Below are positions 32,760-40,122 of a DNA stretch of 64,000 nt, in pieces. Source of the DNA: a virus; IMG/VR virus record IMGVR_UViG_3300032322_002033, positions 1 to 64,000 of that record; one strand, written 5' to 3'. The notes under the pieces were generated by a model. The model saw only the letters and a list, made by a program, of their open reading frames with translations, did no database searches and was not told the origin of the DNA. Position 1 is the first letter of the stretch. Each line of letters starts with the position of its first letter. A program made the position numbers and the translations under genes.

Positions 32760-33541
32760 AGATTAAATAAATTTTTCCATAAATTTAATACTTCATTATT
32801 ACTAAGTAAAGAAACCTCATTTTCAGTTTCTTCATTACCGTAAAATTCAGTATTAGTTAAATAACATTCATCTTTAACTAAACAGGCAACTTCTCCTTTT
32901 GAAGAATGGTATACCTTTCCAATCATATCATACATCTCTTGTTTGTTTGTGGTATATCCATGATGAATAACTTTATTTGATATAAAGGGTTTAACGTATC
33001 TTTCATAGTACTGTTGGTCACCTATTTGACCAAATAAATATATTTTTTCACATTTATCTTTTAGAGCTCTCTGTATTGAAACATGAGTTTGTTTCCTATC
33101 CTCAATAGTTCCAATAATACCAACAATATTTGAAACTAAAGATTTGTCAGATTTAGATAAATTTTCTTTTATATTAGGGATTATTGTAAATTCACCAATA
33201 TAATCTGAATGATATTTTCTATGTTCATCATGTAAAAAAACACAAACATCCCAATATTGTTTTACCTTACCAACAGGGAACCACCATTTTTCATGACAAG
33301 ATAAAATGACTTTTTTAACTGGTGGTCTTTCAGATAATTGTAAAAAATGTGTAATTATAATATCATCGGAATTATATTTTAAATCATTTTTAATAGTACC
33401 TGATTTACATTTATCTAAGTGGTACGGTTGGTCACCATAAAACACACAATCAATACCATTTTCATTAAAAAAATTGGTAAGATTAATAAAAAAAGTTGTA
33501 GACCCACCTTTGTCAGTATACCCTGAAACTATTTTAATCAT
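32756..33541 (-). CDS. Glycosyltransferase, GT-B type
   Basis: 261 aa. GYTDKGGSTTFFINLTNFFN is the N-terminal Gly-rich loop of GT4 enzymes, IIGTIEDRKQTHVSIQRALK the start of the C-terminal Rossmann half, KIYLFGQIGDQQYYERYVK and HHGYTTNKQEMYDMI the donor-site strands. The last part is short, so the usual E-x7-E helix is only partly seen (VACLVKDECYLTNTEFYGNE). Overlaps mutase by 4 nt. Confidence 0.78.
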   Translation of the reverse strand: MIKIVSGYTDKGGSTTFFINLTNFFNENGIDCVFYGDQPYHLDKCKSGTIKNDLKYNSDDIIITHFLQLSERPPVKKVILSCHEKWWFPVGKVKQYWDVCVFLHDEHRKYHSDYIGEFTIIPNIKENLSKSDKSLVSNIVGIIGTIEDRKQTHVSIQRALKDKCEKIYLFGQIGDQQYYERYVKPFISNKVIHHGYTTNKQEMYDMIGKVYHSSKGEVACLVKDECYLTNTEFYGNEETENEVSLLSNNEVLNLWKNLFNL

Positions 33542-35004
33542 TTTATAATTTTAAATTTTGAATTTAATTCACTATTTTGATTAACAAAATACATTATTTT
33601 TTGAAATTCTTGATTAACAATTTGGTCAGAAAAATAATCAGTTTCTTTTTGAATAATGCTATTAGTATCCACAAAACTTTTTAAAGACTTTAAATTAGTT
33701 TTCATACAAAAATTTAAAGAAAATAAGTCACTCTCAAAATCGATATCAAACCAATCATTTTTATTTAAAACAGAATATGTTGTTGCAAATAAAGGTGAGA
33801 TATTACCAAAATATACAGGTTGATACCCATTAAGAACATTATAATTAGTTAATCTTCCTTTAAAAAATACATTTAATTTTTGTTCTTGATTTTTTAAAAT
33901 TTCTAATCCATTTGAAAAAATGGTGTAATCATTATTTAATACTGATGGAAAAATTATTGACAATAGATTTTTTTCTTTTTGGTGTACTTTATACATACTA
34001 CCAAAAATATTACTCAATAATATTGTAGAATCATTTGAAAAGAAAATTAAATCATCTTTAATTGAATTAATAAAATCATCGTCCCATTTTAAAACAGATA
34101 AATTTTTGTTAATGGAGTTAAAAAAACCCTCAAAAACTTTTATATTTTCAGATGTAATTCCTTTTAAATCCTCATAATTATTTTCATTAGAAATTAAAAT
34201 AAAATTAACATCCTCAAAAACACCAATAGACTTAGTATTATTAATAAATTTTTCAGTTAAGTTTAAATCAGATGTTGTTTGTAGTACTAAGTTGTAACGT
34301 TTTTTTGGTTTATCGTAGTTTATTTGATTATAATTAATATTTGGAATTAAATTAATTGGTAAAGAATCTTTAAACTTCTCGGTAAACTCTAATCTATTTT
34401 CTTCCCATTTATCATTTGTTTGACCAATCGATTTATGAGTTAGTCTAACATCATGTGTAACCCCAATTTTAACGCCTGATAAATGATTCTCAACTGAAAA
34501 ATAAACATCATAGAAGTGAAATCCTTTAACGGATTCATTAAATTTATGGTTAATTTTATTTTTATTTAGTGATATAAAAACCCCATCAATCAAACAAACT
34601 TCTTGTAAAGAATTAATTAAACTACTGGAGTATTTTGATTCCCATTTTCTACCTTCGTGTTCATGATTAACAATTCCCGACATTTTAGACATGTCTTCCC
34701 ACCATCTTCCACTTACAGGAATGTTGGTTGTTCCGGCCACTCCGATAATTCCAAAATCATTATTTTGAAAATTCTTTAAAAGTTTTTTACCCCAATTGTT
34801 AGTATCAAAATAAATGTCATCGTGACATAAAACTATGATATCATAGTTTGACTCATCAATTATTTCATTATAAACCTGTGATAAACTCTTATCACCGTTA
34901 TTAACCTTTTCAATTACTTGAATTTTGTGTATACCTGAAGACTTTTTTAAATATTCGTAAAATTCAGGTTTAGTTTCTCTTGTGCTATATCCTATTGTAA
35001 TCAT
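33538..35004 (-). CDS. Glycosyltransferase (GT2-like) with second domain
   Basis: 488 aa. Residues 1-220 match the Glyco_tranf_2_5-type domain: TIGYSTRETKPEFYEYLKKS, YDIIVLCHDDIYFDTNNWGK (HDDIYF as metal site), GIIGVAGTTN, CLIDGVFISL and FHFYDVYFSVE. The second half (about 235-488) is less clear and may be a second GT-A-like domain (VNFILISNENNYEDL, LIFFSNDSTILLS). Four-nt overlaps to both neighbours. Confidence 0.78.
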   Translation of the reverse strand: MITIGYSTRETKPEFYEYLKKSSGIHKIQVIEKVNNGDKSLSQVYNEIIDESNYDIIVLCHDDIYFDTNNWGKKLLKNFQNNDFGIIGVAGTTNIPVSGRWWEDMSKMSGIVNHEHEGRKWESKYSSSLINSLQEVCLIDGVFISLNKNKINHKFNESVKGFHFYDVYFSVENHLSGVKIGVTHDVRLTHKSIGQTNDKWEENRLEFTEKFKDSLPINLIPNINYNQINYDKPKKRYNLVLQTTSDLNLTEKFINNTKSIGVFEDVNFILISNENNYEDLKGITSENIKVFEGFFNSINKNLSVLKWDDDFINSIKDDLIFFSNDSTILLSNIFGSMYKVHQKEKNLLSIIFPSVLNNDYTIFSNGLEILKNQEQKLNVFFKGRLTNYNVLNGYQPVYFGNISPLFATTYSVLNKNDWFDIDFESDLFSLNFCMKTNLKSLKSFVDTNSIIQKETDYFSDQIVNQEFQKIMYFVNQNSELNSKFKIIK

Positions 35005-35585
35005 ATTCCTGTACTCCCAAAACCATTTTCATTTCTATCTTTTTCATCAAATGAATCGACCTTCACAAAATTAATGTTTCTACCCTGTACACATCTTGTC
35101 AATACTGCTTGGGCAACTTTCATTCCTTTATTAATTGTAATTGATTCAGGATTTGTGTTAAAAATAATAACTTTAATTTCACCAGTATACCCCTCATCGA
35201 TGGTACCTGGACTATTTAAAACCATAATACCTTGATTTAATGCTAATCCACTTTTAGTTCTAACCTGAACCTCAAATCCAAAAGGTATATTAATTTTGAC
35301 TCCTGTTGGAACAAGAGCTCTACCAAATGAACCTATCTCAATTGTGTCGTTTGAATATAAATCAAATCCACTATCTGAGTCATAGTTAAACATTAAATCT
35401 TTCTCATTTGTTGATGAATATTCTAAATCCATCTTTGGTACTTGATTCATCATTTGTTTTTCTAATTCGTTTAAATCAATCCCTATTTCTTCAGAGATAT
35501 TTTTAAAATTATCTTCTCCTAATGACTCTATTAATTTTTGTAATTCTTCTAAATCACTATAAAGTCCGTTTTTATCTTCACTCAT
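35001..35585 (-). CDS. dut: dUTPase (dUTP diphosphatase)
   Basis: 194 aa trimeric dUTPase that keeps uracil out of DNA and supplies dUMP. All five motifs are visible: DSGFDLY (71-77), RTKSGLA (109-115), GTIDEGYTGEI (127-137), AQAVL (158-162) and ENGFGSTG (186-193). The core needs about 140 residues. The N-terminal 55 are an acidic helical extension (YSDLEELQKLIESLGE) not usual in the family. Surrounded by glycan genes and overlapping them by 4 nt. Confidence 0.94.
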   Translation of the reverse strand: MSEDKNGLYSDLEELQKLIESLGEDNFKNISEEIGIDLNELEKQMMNQVPKMDLEYSSTNEKDLMFNYDSDSGFDLYSNDTIEIGSFGRALVPTGVKINIPFGFEVQVRTKSGLALNQGIMVLNSPGTIDEGYTGEIKVIIFNTNPESITINKGMKVAQAVLTRCVQGRNINFVKVDSFDEKDRNENGFGSTGI

Positions 35586-36280
35586 AATTCAATTATTTTT
35601 TTAACCACATTTATTAACACTTCAACATCTTTTTCACAATATTCTTGAATTTCACCATATTTGTTTTCGTTCCAAAATGAGTTATGAACTTTATTACCAG
35701 TCACTTCCATATTTTTAGAACTTTCAACTCCTAATGAAATACACATTAATTCTAATGAGGAAATTGCTCCAAATTGACCATATTGCCATATTTCTTTGGT
35801 GTCAATAACTTTCATTTCCCATGGCTTAGTATCATATGTTGGTAATAAAGATGAAGGTCTAACTCCATTTATTAACATTCTTTTTGATAAGACAGGAATG
35901 TCAAAATTTTTAACATTATGCCCACACAAAACAAATCCAAGTTTATCAACCCTATTAAACAAATTATTAACATCTGTTAATAATTGTTTTTCATCAGAAT
36001 TAAAGAAAGTTTGTTTTTTAACCTCTCCTTTTGGGCCAATAAACCCAACTGACACACATATAATTTTATTGAACTCAGGTACTAAAGCGGACCTATTAAG
36101 GAAAACTTCTTCTTTTGTTTTTTCAGAATCTTCAGGGAACCTCTTATGAAACCAATCCAAATAGTTTTCAAATTGGTAACATAATGAAGGATAATCTGAT
36201 TTAAAGTTTTCGAAATTACTGGAAATACCAACAGTTTCAATATCAATAAATAAAATTTTGTGTATTGGATGTTTTATCAT
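35582..36280 (-). CDS. DnaQ-like 3'-5' exonuclease (PolB exo2 type)
   Basis: 232 aa. Exo I FIDIETVG, Exo II CGHNVKNFDIPVLSKRM and Exo III-type EYCEKDVEVL give the DEDDy set. This layout matches the PF10108-type predicted exonuclease, frequent in Bacteroidota. It overlaps dUTPase by 4 nt, so the two nucleic-acid enzymes form a pair inside the glycan run. Confidence 0.87.
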   Translation of the reverse strand: MIKHPIHKILFIDIETVGISSNFENFKSDYPSLCYQFENYLDWFHKRFPEDSEKTKEEVFLNRSALVPEFNKIICVSVGFIGPKGEVKKQTFFNSDEKQLLTDVNNLFNRVDKLGFVLCGHNVKNFDIPVLSKRMLINGVRPSSLLPTYDTKPWEMKVIDTKEIWQYGQFGAISSLELMCISLGVESSKNMEVTGNKVHNSFWNENKYGEIQEYCEKDVEVLINVVKKIIEL

Positions 36281-37491
36281 ACTAATGTTTTATAAAATTC
36301 TGCTCTTTCTTTTGTTACAACATGTAGTGAATATTTTTTCGATACATGTTCATATAAGTTTTCACCTAAATCAATACGTAAGTTAGGATTTTGTACTAAT
36401 TTTTTCACATATTTTGCCCAATCGCTGTGGTTTCTCGAATCACCAACTAGTAAAGCGTTTCCACCATTATAGTTACCATTGGTTAATGCGTGTTTTAAGT
36501 CGATAGTATATGGACCAAAATCACTTGCAATTAACGCCTTCTTATAAAAACCTGCTTCAATAACCTTTAGTTGAGATTTAACTTTATTAAAAATGTGTTG
36601 TTTAATCGGAGCCAAAGATATATCAAATTTTGAATAATTCCGAGCATAAGATGTGACAGGTTTTGTCCACACTCTCAAATAAGGTTCTTCACTTTCGTTT
36701 TCAAAATTTGTTTGAGTGAACTGATAAAGATAATCTTTATACTGAGGAGATACTATTGAATAGTTATTTGTAAAAATTTTCTCATACTCATGCCAAACAG
36801 TTTCGTGTGGTTTAATGGGTCTTTGTTTTTTCTCACCTGTTTGTTGGTTGATTTCTGTCATCATACCTCTTGTATCAAATCCACACAATACGTATTGTAT
36901 TTGGTCTTTAATTTCAGAAAGTTTTGAAACCATCCCATCCAATAACATTAAGTCATGTAAGTGTGATGAACCTCCTAACCAACCAACTCTAACTCTATCA
37001 GATTCAATTGTCGGTTCGTTAAATTGTGGTTCATTTGGGTCAATTGCGTTTGGGAATACAACAACATTAGGATTGTGTTTTTTAATCTCATCGGCAAAAA
37101 TTTCCGTAGTTGTAGTTACGTATCTTGCAACCTTTAAGTTGTTGATTATTTTTTCATGAATTTTTTCTTGTCTAATTAAATCATGTAAAGGATGTTCTTT
37201 TGTCGGTGCCCAATAGTCATCTAAATCACAAATTGTTATAATACCCATACTATTCAACATAGGGACTATTTGTGCTGACCTATCTAAATCTTGTCCAAGA
37301 CTTCTATGATAATGAATTATCTGATATTGTTTAAAGTAATTTAAATTTGATAAATCAGGATTAAATTCAATATCGACATGGAAATCATCAGGATAATTAT
37401 CTTGTAAAAAAACGTGTGGATTAATTGAACGGAATCGACCAACTCCTGTTCCATCCGAAGGTACTACTAAAATTTTAATTTTTTCTTTCAT
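36277..37491 (-). CDS. Glycosyltransferase, GT-B (GT4-like)
   Basis: 404 aa. VVPSDGTGVGRFRSINPHVF is the N-terminal loop, IIHYHRSLGQ and ITICDLDDYW follow, TTTTEIFADEIKKHNPNVVV, FPNAIDPNEPQF and VGWLGGSSHLHDLMLLDG mark the domain crossover. FDISLAPIKQHIFNKVKS plus IEAGFYKKALIASDFGPY is the donor site. A 6-bp inverted repeat AGTTTA/TAAACT (37493-37508) lies just before the ATG and could be an operator. First gene of the large run, 49 nt after the previous operon. Confidence 0.88.
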   Translation of the reverse strand: MKEKIKILVVPSDGTGVGRFRSINPHVFLQDNYPDDFHVDIEFNPDLSNLNYFKQYQIIHYHRSLGQDLDRSAQIVPMLNSMGIITICDLDDYWAPTKEHPLHDLIRQEKIHEKIINNLKVARYVTTTTEIFADEIKKHNPNVVVFPNAIDPNEPQFNEPTIESDRVRVGWLGGSSHLHDLMLLDGMVSKLSEIKDQIQYVLCGFDTRGMMTEINQQTGEKKQRPIKPHETVWHEYEKIFTNNYSIVSPQYKDYLYQFTQTNFENESEEPYLRVWTKPVTSYARNYSKFDISLAPIKQHIFNKVKSQLKVIEAGFYKKALIASDFGPYTIDLKHALTNGNYNGGNALLVGDSRNHSDWAKYVKKLVQNPNLRIDLGENLYEHVSKKYSLHVVTKERAEFYKTLV

Positions 37492-37540
37492 AAGTTTAAT
37501 AATAAACTAAAATGAAAGAATTTTCAATATAAATCTTTAA

Positions 37541-38161
37541 TTACTTAGAAGTTTGTTTGATTTTTAAAATCTTACCTTCAAATATATGTTTTCCTACTTT
37601 AATTTGAACTACCTCATTTGCCTTTTGAGATGATTCGTACAATAAACCATTCTCAGATAAAACTTCTTCTAAAACTTCTCTTATCATTTCTTTTAATTCA
37701 GAGTTGTTTGATTTTGTCTGTGGTTGTGGTTTTTGAGTAGTTTTTTGTGTTGGCGTTTCAGATACCAATCCGTTTTTCTTCATTAATCTTGCGGCTCCTT
37801 CAATAATATCATCAGATAATGTCGCTTGATATTGTTGAGGTTTATCTATTGGGTGTTCTATCATTAATTTTTTGATAGCATCTGGTAATTTAGAATTTTT
37901 AATTCTGTCTTCAGTTACCACAGGTGCCTGCATTGTCATTTGTTTTGGTTGTTGTGGAGACAAATATTCTTCAGGTATTGAGTATTTTGCATCAATTGGT
38001 AATGTTGAGGTGTCACTAACCGAACTAACAGATTCGGATACTGACATACTGGGGTCATATTGATTTTGGTTTCTTGGCATTTGTTTATGTCTATCCATTA
38101 TTTGTTTAGATATCGCCAATTTTTGCATTAAATCATTCATATTCTTCGTCAAATTTTGCAC
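37541..38161 (-). CDS. Hypothetical protein, disordered with helical ends
   Basis: 206 aa. Gln/Ser/Pro-rich and probably disordered in the middle (YLSPQQPKQMTMQAPVVTED; TQKTTQKPQPQTKSNN), with a helix LKEMIREVLEEVLSE and a beta-like end (VVQIKVGKHIFEGKILKIK). I recall similar T4-like phage proteins of unknown role. Overlaps the WYL-like gene by 29 nt. Confidence 0.65.
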   Translation of the reverse strand: MQNLTKNMNDLMQKLAISKQIMDRHKQMPRNQNQYDPSMSVSESVSSVSDTSTLPIDAKYSIPEEYLSPQQPKQMTMQAPVVTEDRIKNSKLPDAIKKLMIEHPIDKPQQYQATLSDDIIEGAARLMKKNGLVSETPTQKTTQKPQPQTKSNNSELKEMIREVLEEVLSENGLLYESSQKANEVVQIKVGKHIFEGKILKIKQTSK

Positions 38162-38525
38162 ATACTTTAAGACCTACCATTCCCTTATCGTCAGGGTTAT
38201 ATTTTGGTCTAATTTCATTAAATTTATCTTTAGGGTCAATTGAATAGTTACCTATTCTATCTACTCTAAATAATCTCCACCCAGGTAATGGTTGTTCACC
38301 TTTACTTGCGGTGAAAGATGCTCCCTCACGTTCCCAAGCTCTAATAACTTTATTCCCCCTCTTTGATGTACCATAACAAAAAGGTTCAATAGTTCTTAAT
38401 CCCTTCCCACCATTATCCTCACCATTATAATAAATGGTTACAGGATTACGGTTCTTGATGGACTGAATTATAGTATCAGAACTCTTCTCAAGAATAATTT
38501 GTTTGATTAGATTGTAAAGCTTCAT
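38133..38525 (-). CDS. WYL-like domain protein with capsid-targeting-like start
   Basis: 130 aa. Residues 20-95 resemble a WYL domain: IKNRNPVTIYYNGEDN, GLRTIEPFCYGTSKRGN, VIRAWEREG and GWRLFRVDRIGNYSI. WYL domains sense nucleic acids or nucleotides in bacterial regulators, often in defence loci. Here it stands alone without a helix-turn-helix. The first 14 residues (MKLYNLIKQIILEK) form an amphipathic helix with LxE and resemble the T4 internal-protein leader. Confidence 0.72.
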   Translation of the reverse strand: MKLYNLIKQIILEKSSDTIIQSIKNRNPVTIYYNGEDNGGKGLRTIEPFCYGTSKRGNKVIRAWEREGASFTASKGEQPLPGWRLFRVDRIGNYSIDPKDKFNEIRPKYNPDDKGMVGLKVCAKFDEEYE

Positions 38526-38815
38526 TAAGAAGTCGGAGTTGTGTACGGTTTATCAGGTTGATAAGCGTTTATTTTTATCTCGTTGTTTCTCTCAACGATA
38601 TCTTCACTTGTTCCACCATTTTTTATATCTAAAAATGTACCAGTACCTCTACCAATTTCATCACCATCAGATAATGCGTCTTTATTGGTACTTCCGTATT
38701 CATTTTTTTGAGATGCAAAATTGTTTTTTGCTAATAATTGATTTCTAATTTTATCAGCTACAGATGTCATATTGTTTTCTGGTTGTGATAAATCAACAGG
38801 TTCTTTTTCAGCCAT
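38525..38815 (-). CDS. Hypothetical protein
   Basis: 96 aa, polar and probably disordered (NEYGSTNKDALSDGDEIGRG; NAYQPDKPYTTPTS). No family recognised. Shares one base with the start of the WYL-like gene (stop/start overlap), so the two are translated together. Confidence 0.6.
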   Translation of the reverse strand: MAEKEPVDLSQPENNMTSVADKIRNQLLAKNNFASQKNEYGSTNKDALSDGDEIGRGTGTFLDIKNGGTSEDIVERNNEIKINAYQPDKPYTTPTS

Positions 38816-38816
38816 A

Positions 38817-39209
38817 TTACAGTAATTTTTTAATTATTTCATTTATTCTTTGTAAACTTTCGACAACAGATAAATCTTGTTGTGTATCTATTTTTTTAGT
38901 GTTATTATTGTGAGCCTTTCTAAATTGATTTTGCATCCCTCCATATTCTGATTTATGTTCATCACTTCTCTCAACCTGACCTCTCTTCTCACCTAACAAA
39001 CCATTTAAATACTCTAAAAACTTTTCACCCCCCAATTTCTCTTTCTCATTTGGGTCTGACATTCTATTAATAATTCTTTTAGCATTTGAATAGGATATTT
39101 GTTTAGATGATAGTATATTCTTGATACTTTCTTCAGATTTGAATTGCTCCAAATGTGATAAAATATCAGAAGTTAATGTAAAGTTTTTACCGTATAATTT
39201 GCTATTCAT
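38817..39209 (-). CDS. Hypothetical protein
   Basis: 130 aa. Helical N-terminal half (TSDILSHLEQFKSEESIKNI; AKRIINRMSDPNEKEKLGG), Gln/Asn/Lys linker and a C-terminal amphipathic helix (VVESLQRINEIIKKLL). The helix resembles the leader found on the predicted internal proteins, but at the other end. One-nt gap to the next gene. Confidence 0.62.
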   Translation of the reverse strand: MNSKLYGKNFTLTSDILSHLEQFKSEESIKNILSSKQISYSNAKRIINRMSDPNEKEKLGGEKFLEYLNGLLGEKRGQVERSDEHKSEYGGMQNQFRKAHNNNTKKIDTQQDLSVVESLQRINEIIKKLL

Positions 39210-40075
39210 TATTTTTTCATTAATTTAATCAAATCCATTATATCAACACCTTCTTTATCCGCAATCTTTTTTATATTTTCAATATTTTTTGATAATATTT
39301 TTGTAATCCCCTTTTGTTTTTTTGGTGACATTTTATCTTCCTTTTTTTTCTTATTTAGGATGATATCCTCAACCATTTTTACAACTTCATTTTTCCTATG
39401 CTCTTCAATTTTTTCTTTTTCAGTTAGTCTTCTTTTTGTGAAACAATTAAGACATTTACCATTCTTTTTTTGTTTTTCTAAAGATTTATCTAATTTTTTT
39501 GAAAATCCAAATTTAGATAGTCTATCATCTAATTCCAAATCATCTTCTACACCCATTTTTTTCATAATGTTTGCCGCCTGATTGTAGGTTTTAGCGTCCT
39601 CTACTTCTTCATAACCAAAAGCATCCGAAAAGTCAATTTCTTTAATTACAGAATCTTCATTATCCACACTTTCTCCCCAATAAACTCGATAACCACGAGT
39701 AACAGGATTATTTGTTTGTCTTGTTGCAACAACCTCTTGGTCAGTAGTTTTCTTTGGTGATAAATAAGGATTGAAAATTGGAATTTTTGAACTTAACATA
39801 GTCCCGTCATAATCAACCAACTCTTCTAATTCTTCTTTTTTATCTGAAAGATGTTTTTTTAAATCTGAAGTATTTTTTATATTTTTTTCCTTTTTAATTT
39901 TACTCAATTCTTTTTTTAAAGAGTCTTTCTGAGTTTTTTTAAATTTTAAAATTTCATCTTTTTTTCTAGCCTCAGTTAAAGTATTTGACACACTAAAATA
40001 AAGAGTAATATCGTCTTTACCTTCTTTAAGGAAAAAGTAATATGGTGAACTAAAATATTCTTTTCTAAATTCCAT
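39209..40075 (-). CDS. Hypothetical protein, Lys-rich with CxxC
   Basis: 288 aa from the ATG at 40075. An in-frame ATG at 40099 lies upstream, but a TATTTATA element fills the 24 nt between, so the inner start is preferred. Very Lys/Glu-rich helices (DSLKKELSKIKKEKNIKNTS), a central segment VTRGYRVYWGESVDNEDSVI and a single CLNCF pair. No family recognised. First gene of the five-gene - strand operon. Confidence 0.65.
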   Translation of the reverse strand: MEFRKEYFSSPYYFFLKEGKDDITLYFSVSNTLTEARKKDEILKFKKTQKDSLKKELSKIKKEKNIKNTSDLKKHLSDKKEELEELVDYDGTMLSSKIPIFNPYLSPKKTTDQEVVATRQTNNPVTRGYRVYWGESVDNEDSVIKEIDFSDAFGYEEVEDAKTYNQAANIMKKMGVEDDLELDDRLSKFGFSKKLDKSLEKQKKNGKCLNCFTKRRLTEKEKIEEHRKNEVVKMVEDIILNKKKKEDKMSPKKQKGITKILSKNIENIKKIADKEGVDIMDLIKLMKK

Positions 40076-40088
40076 TAGTCTTTTTACA

Positions 40089-40096
40089 TATAAATA
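40089..40096 (-). promoter_or_regulatory. TATTTATA element (putative late promoter)
   Basis: Minus-strand TATTTATA with 13 nt to the ATG at 40075. Faces the + strand element at 40109 in a divergent arrangement. Confidence 0.55.
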
Positions 40097-40108
40097 CATC
40101 GGATTAAC

Positions 40109-40116
40109 TATTTATC
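40109..40116 (+). promoter_or_regulatory. TATTTATC element (putative late promoter)
   Basis: TATTTATC, 6 nt before the ATG at 40123. Divergent partner of the minus-strand copy 12 bp away. Confidence 0.45.
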
Positions 40117-40122
40117 TACAAA

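Noticed and set aside
24266-37491. Host-derived O-antigen locus, meaning a prophage or host contig
   Set aside because: The run is flanked and interrupted by phage genes (sigma, phoH, dUTPase, fibres) with the same base composition and overlaps. No integrase or host housekeeping genes are seen.
37493-37508. Inverted repeat AGTTTA-ATAA-TAAACT as a terminator
   Set aside because: The stem is only 6 bp of mostly A/T with no T-run. It might be an operator but is too weak to call.
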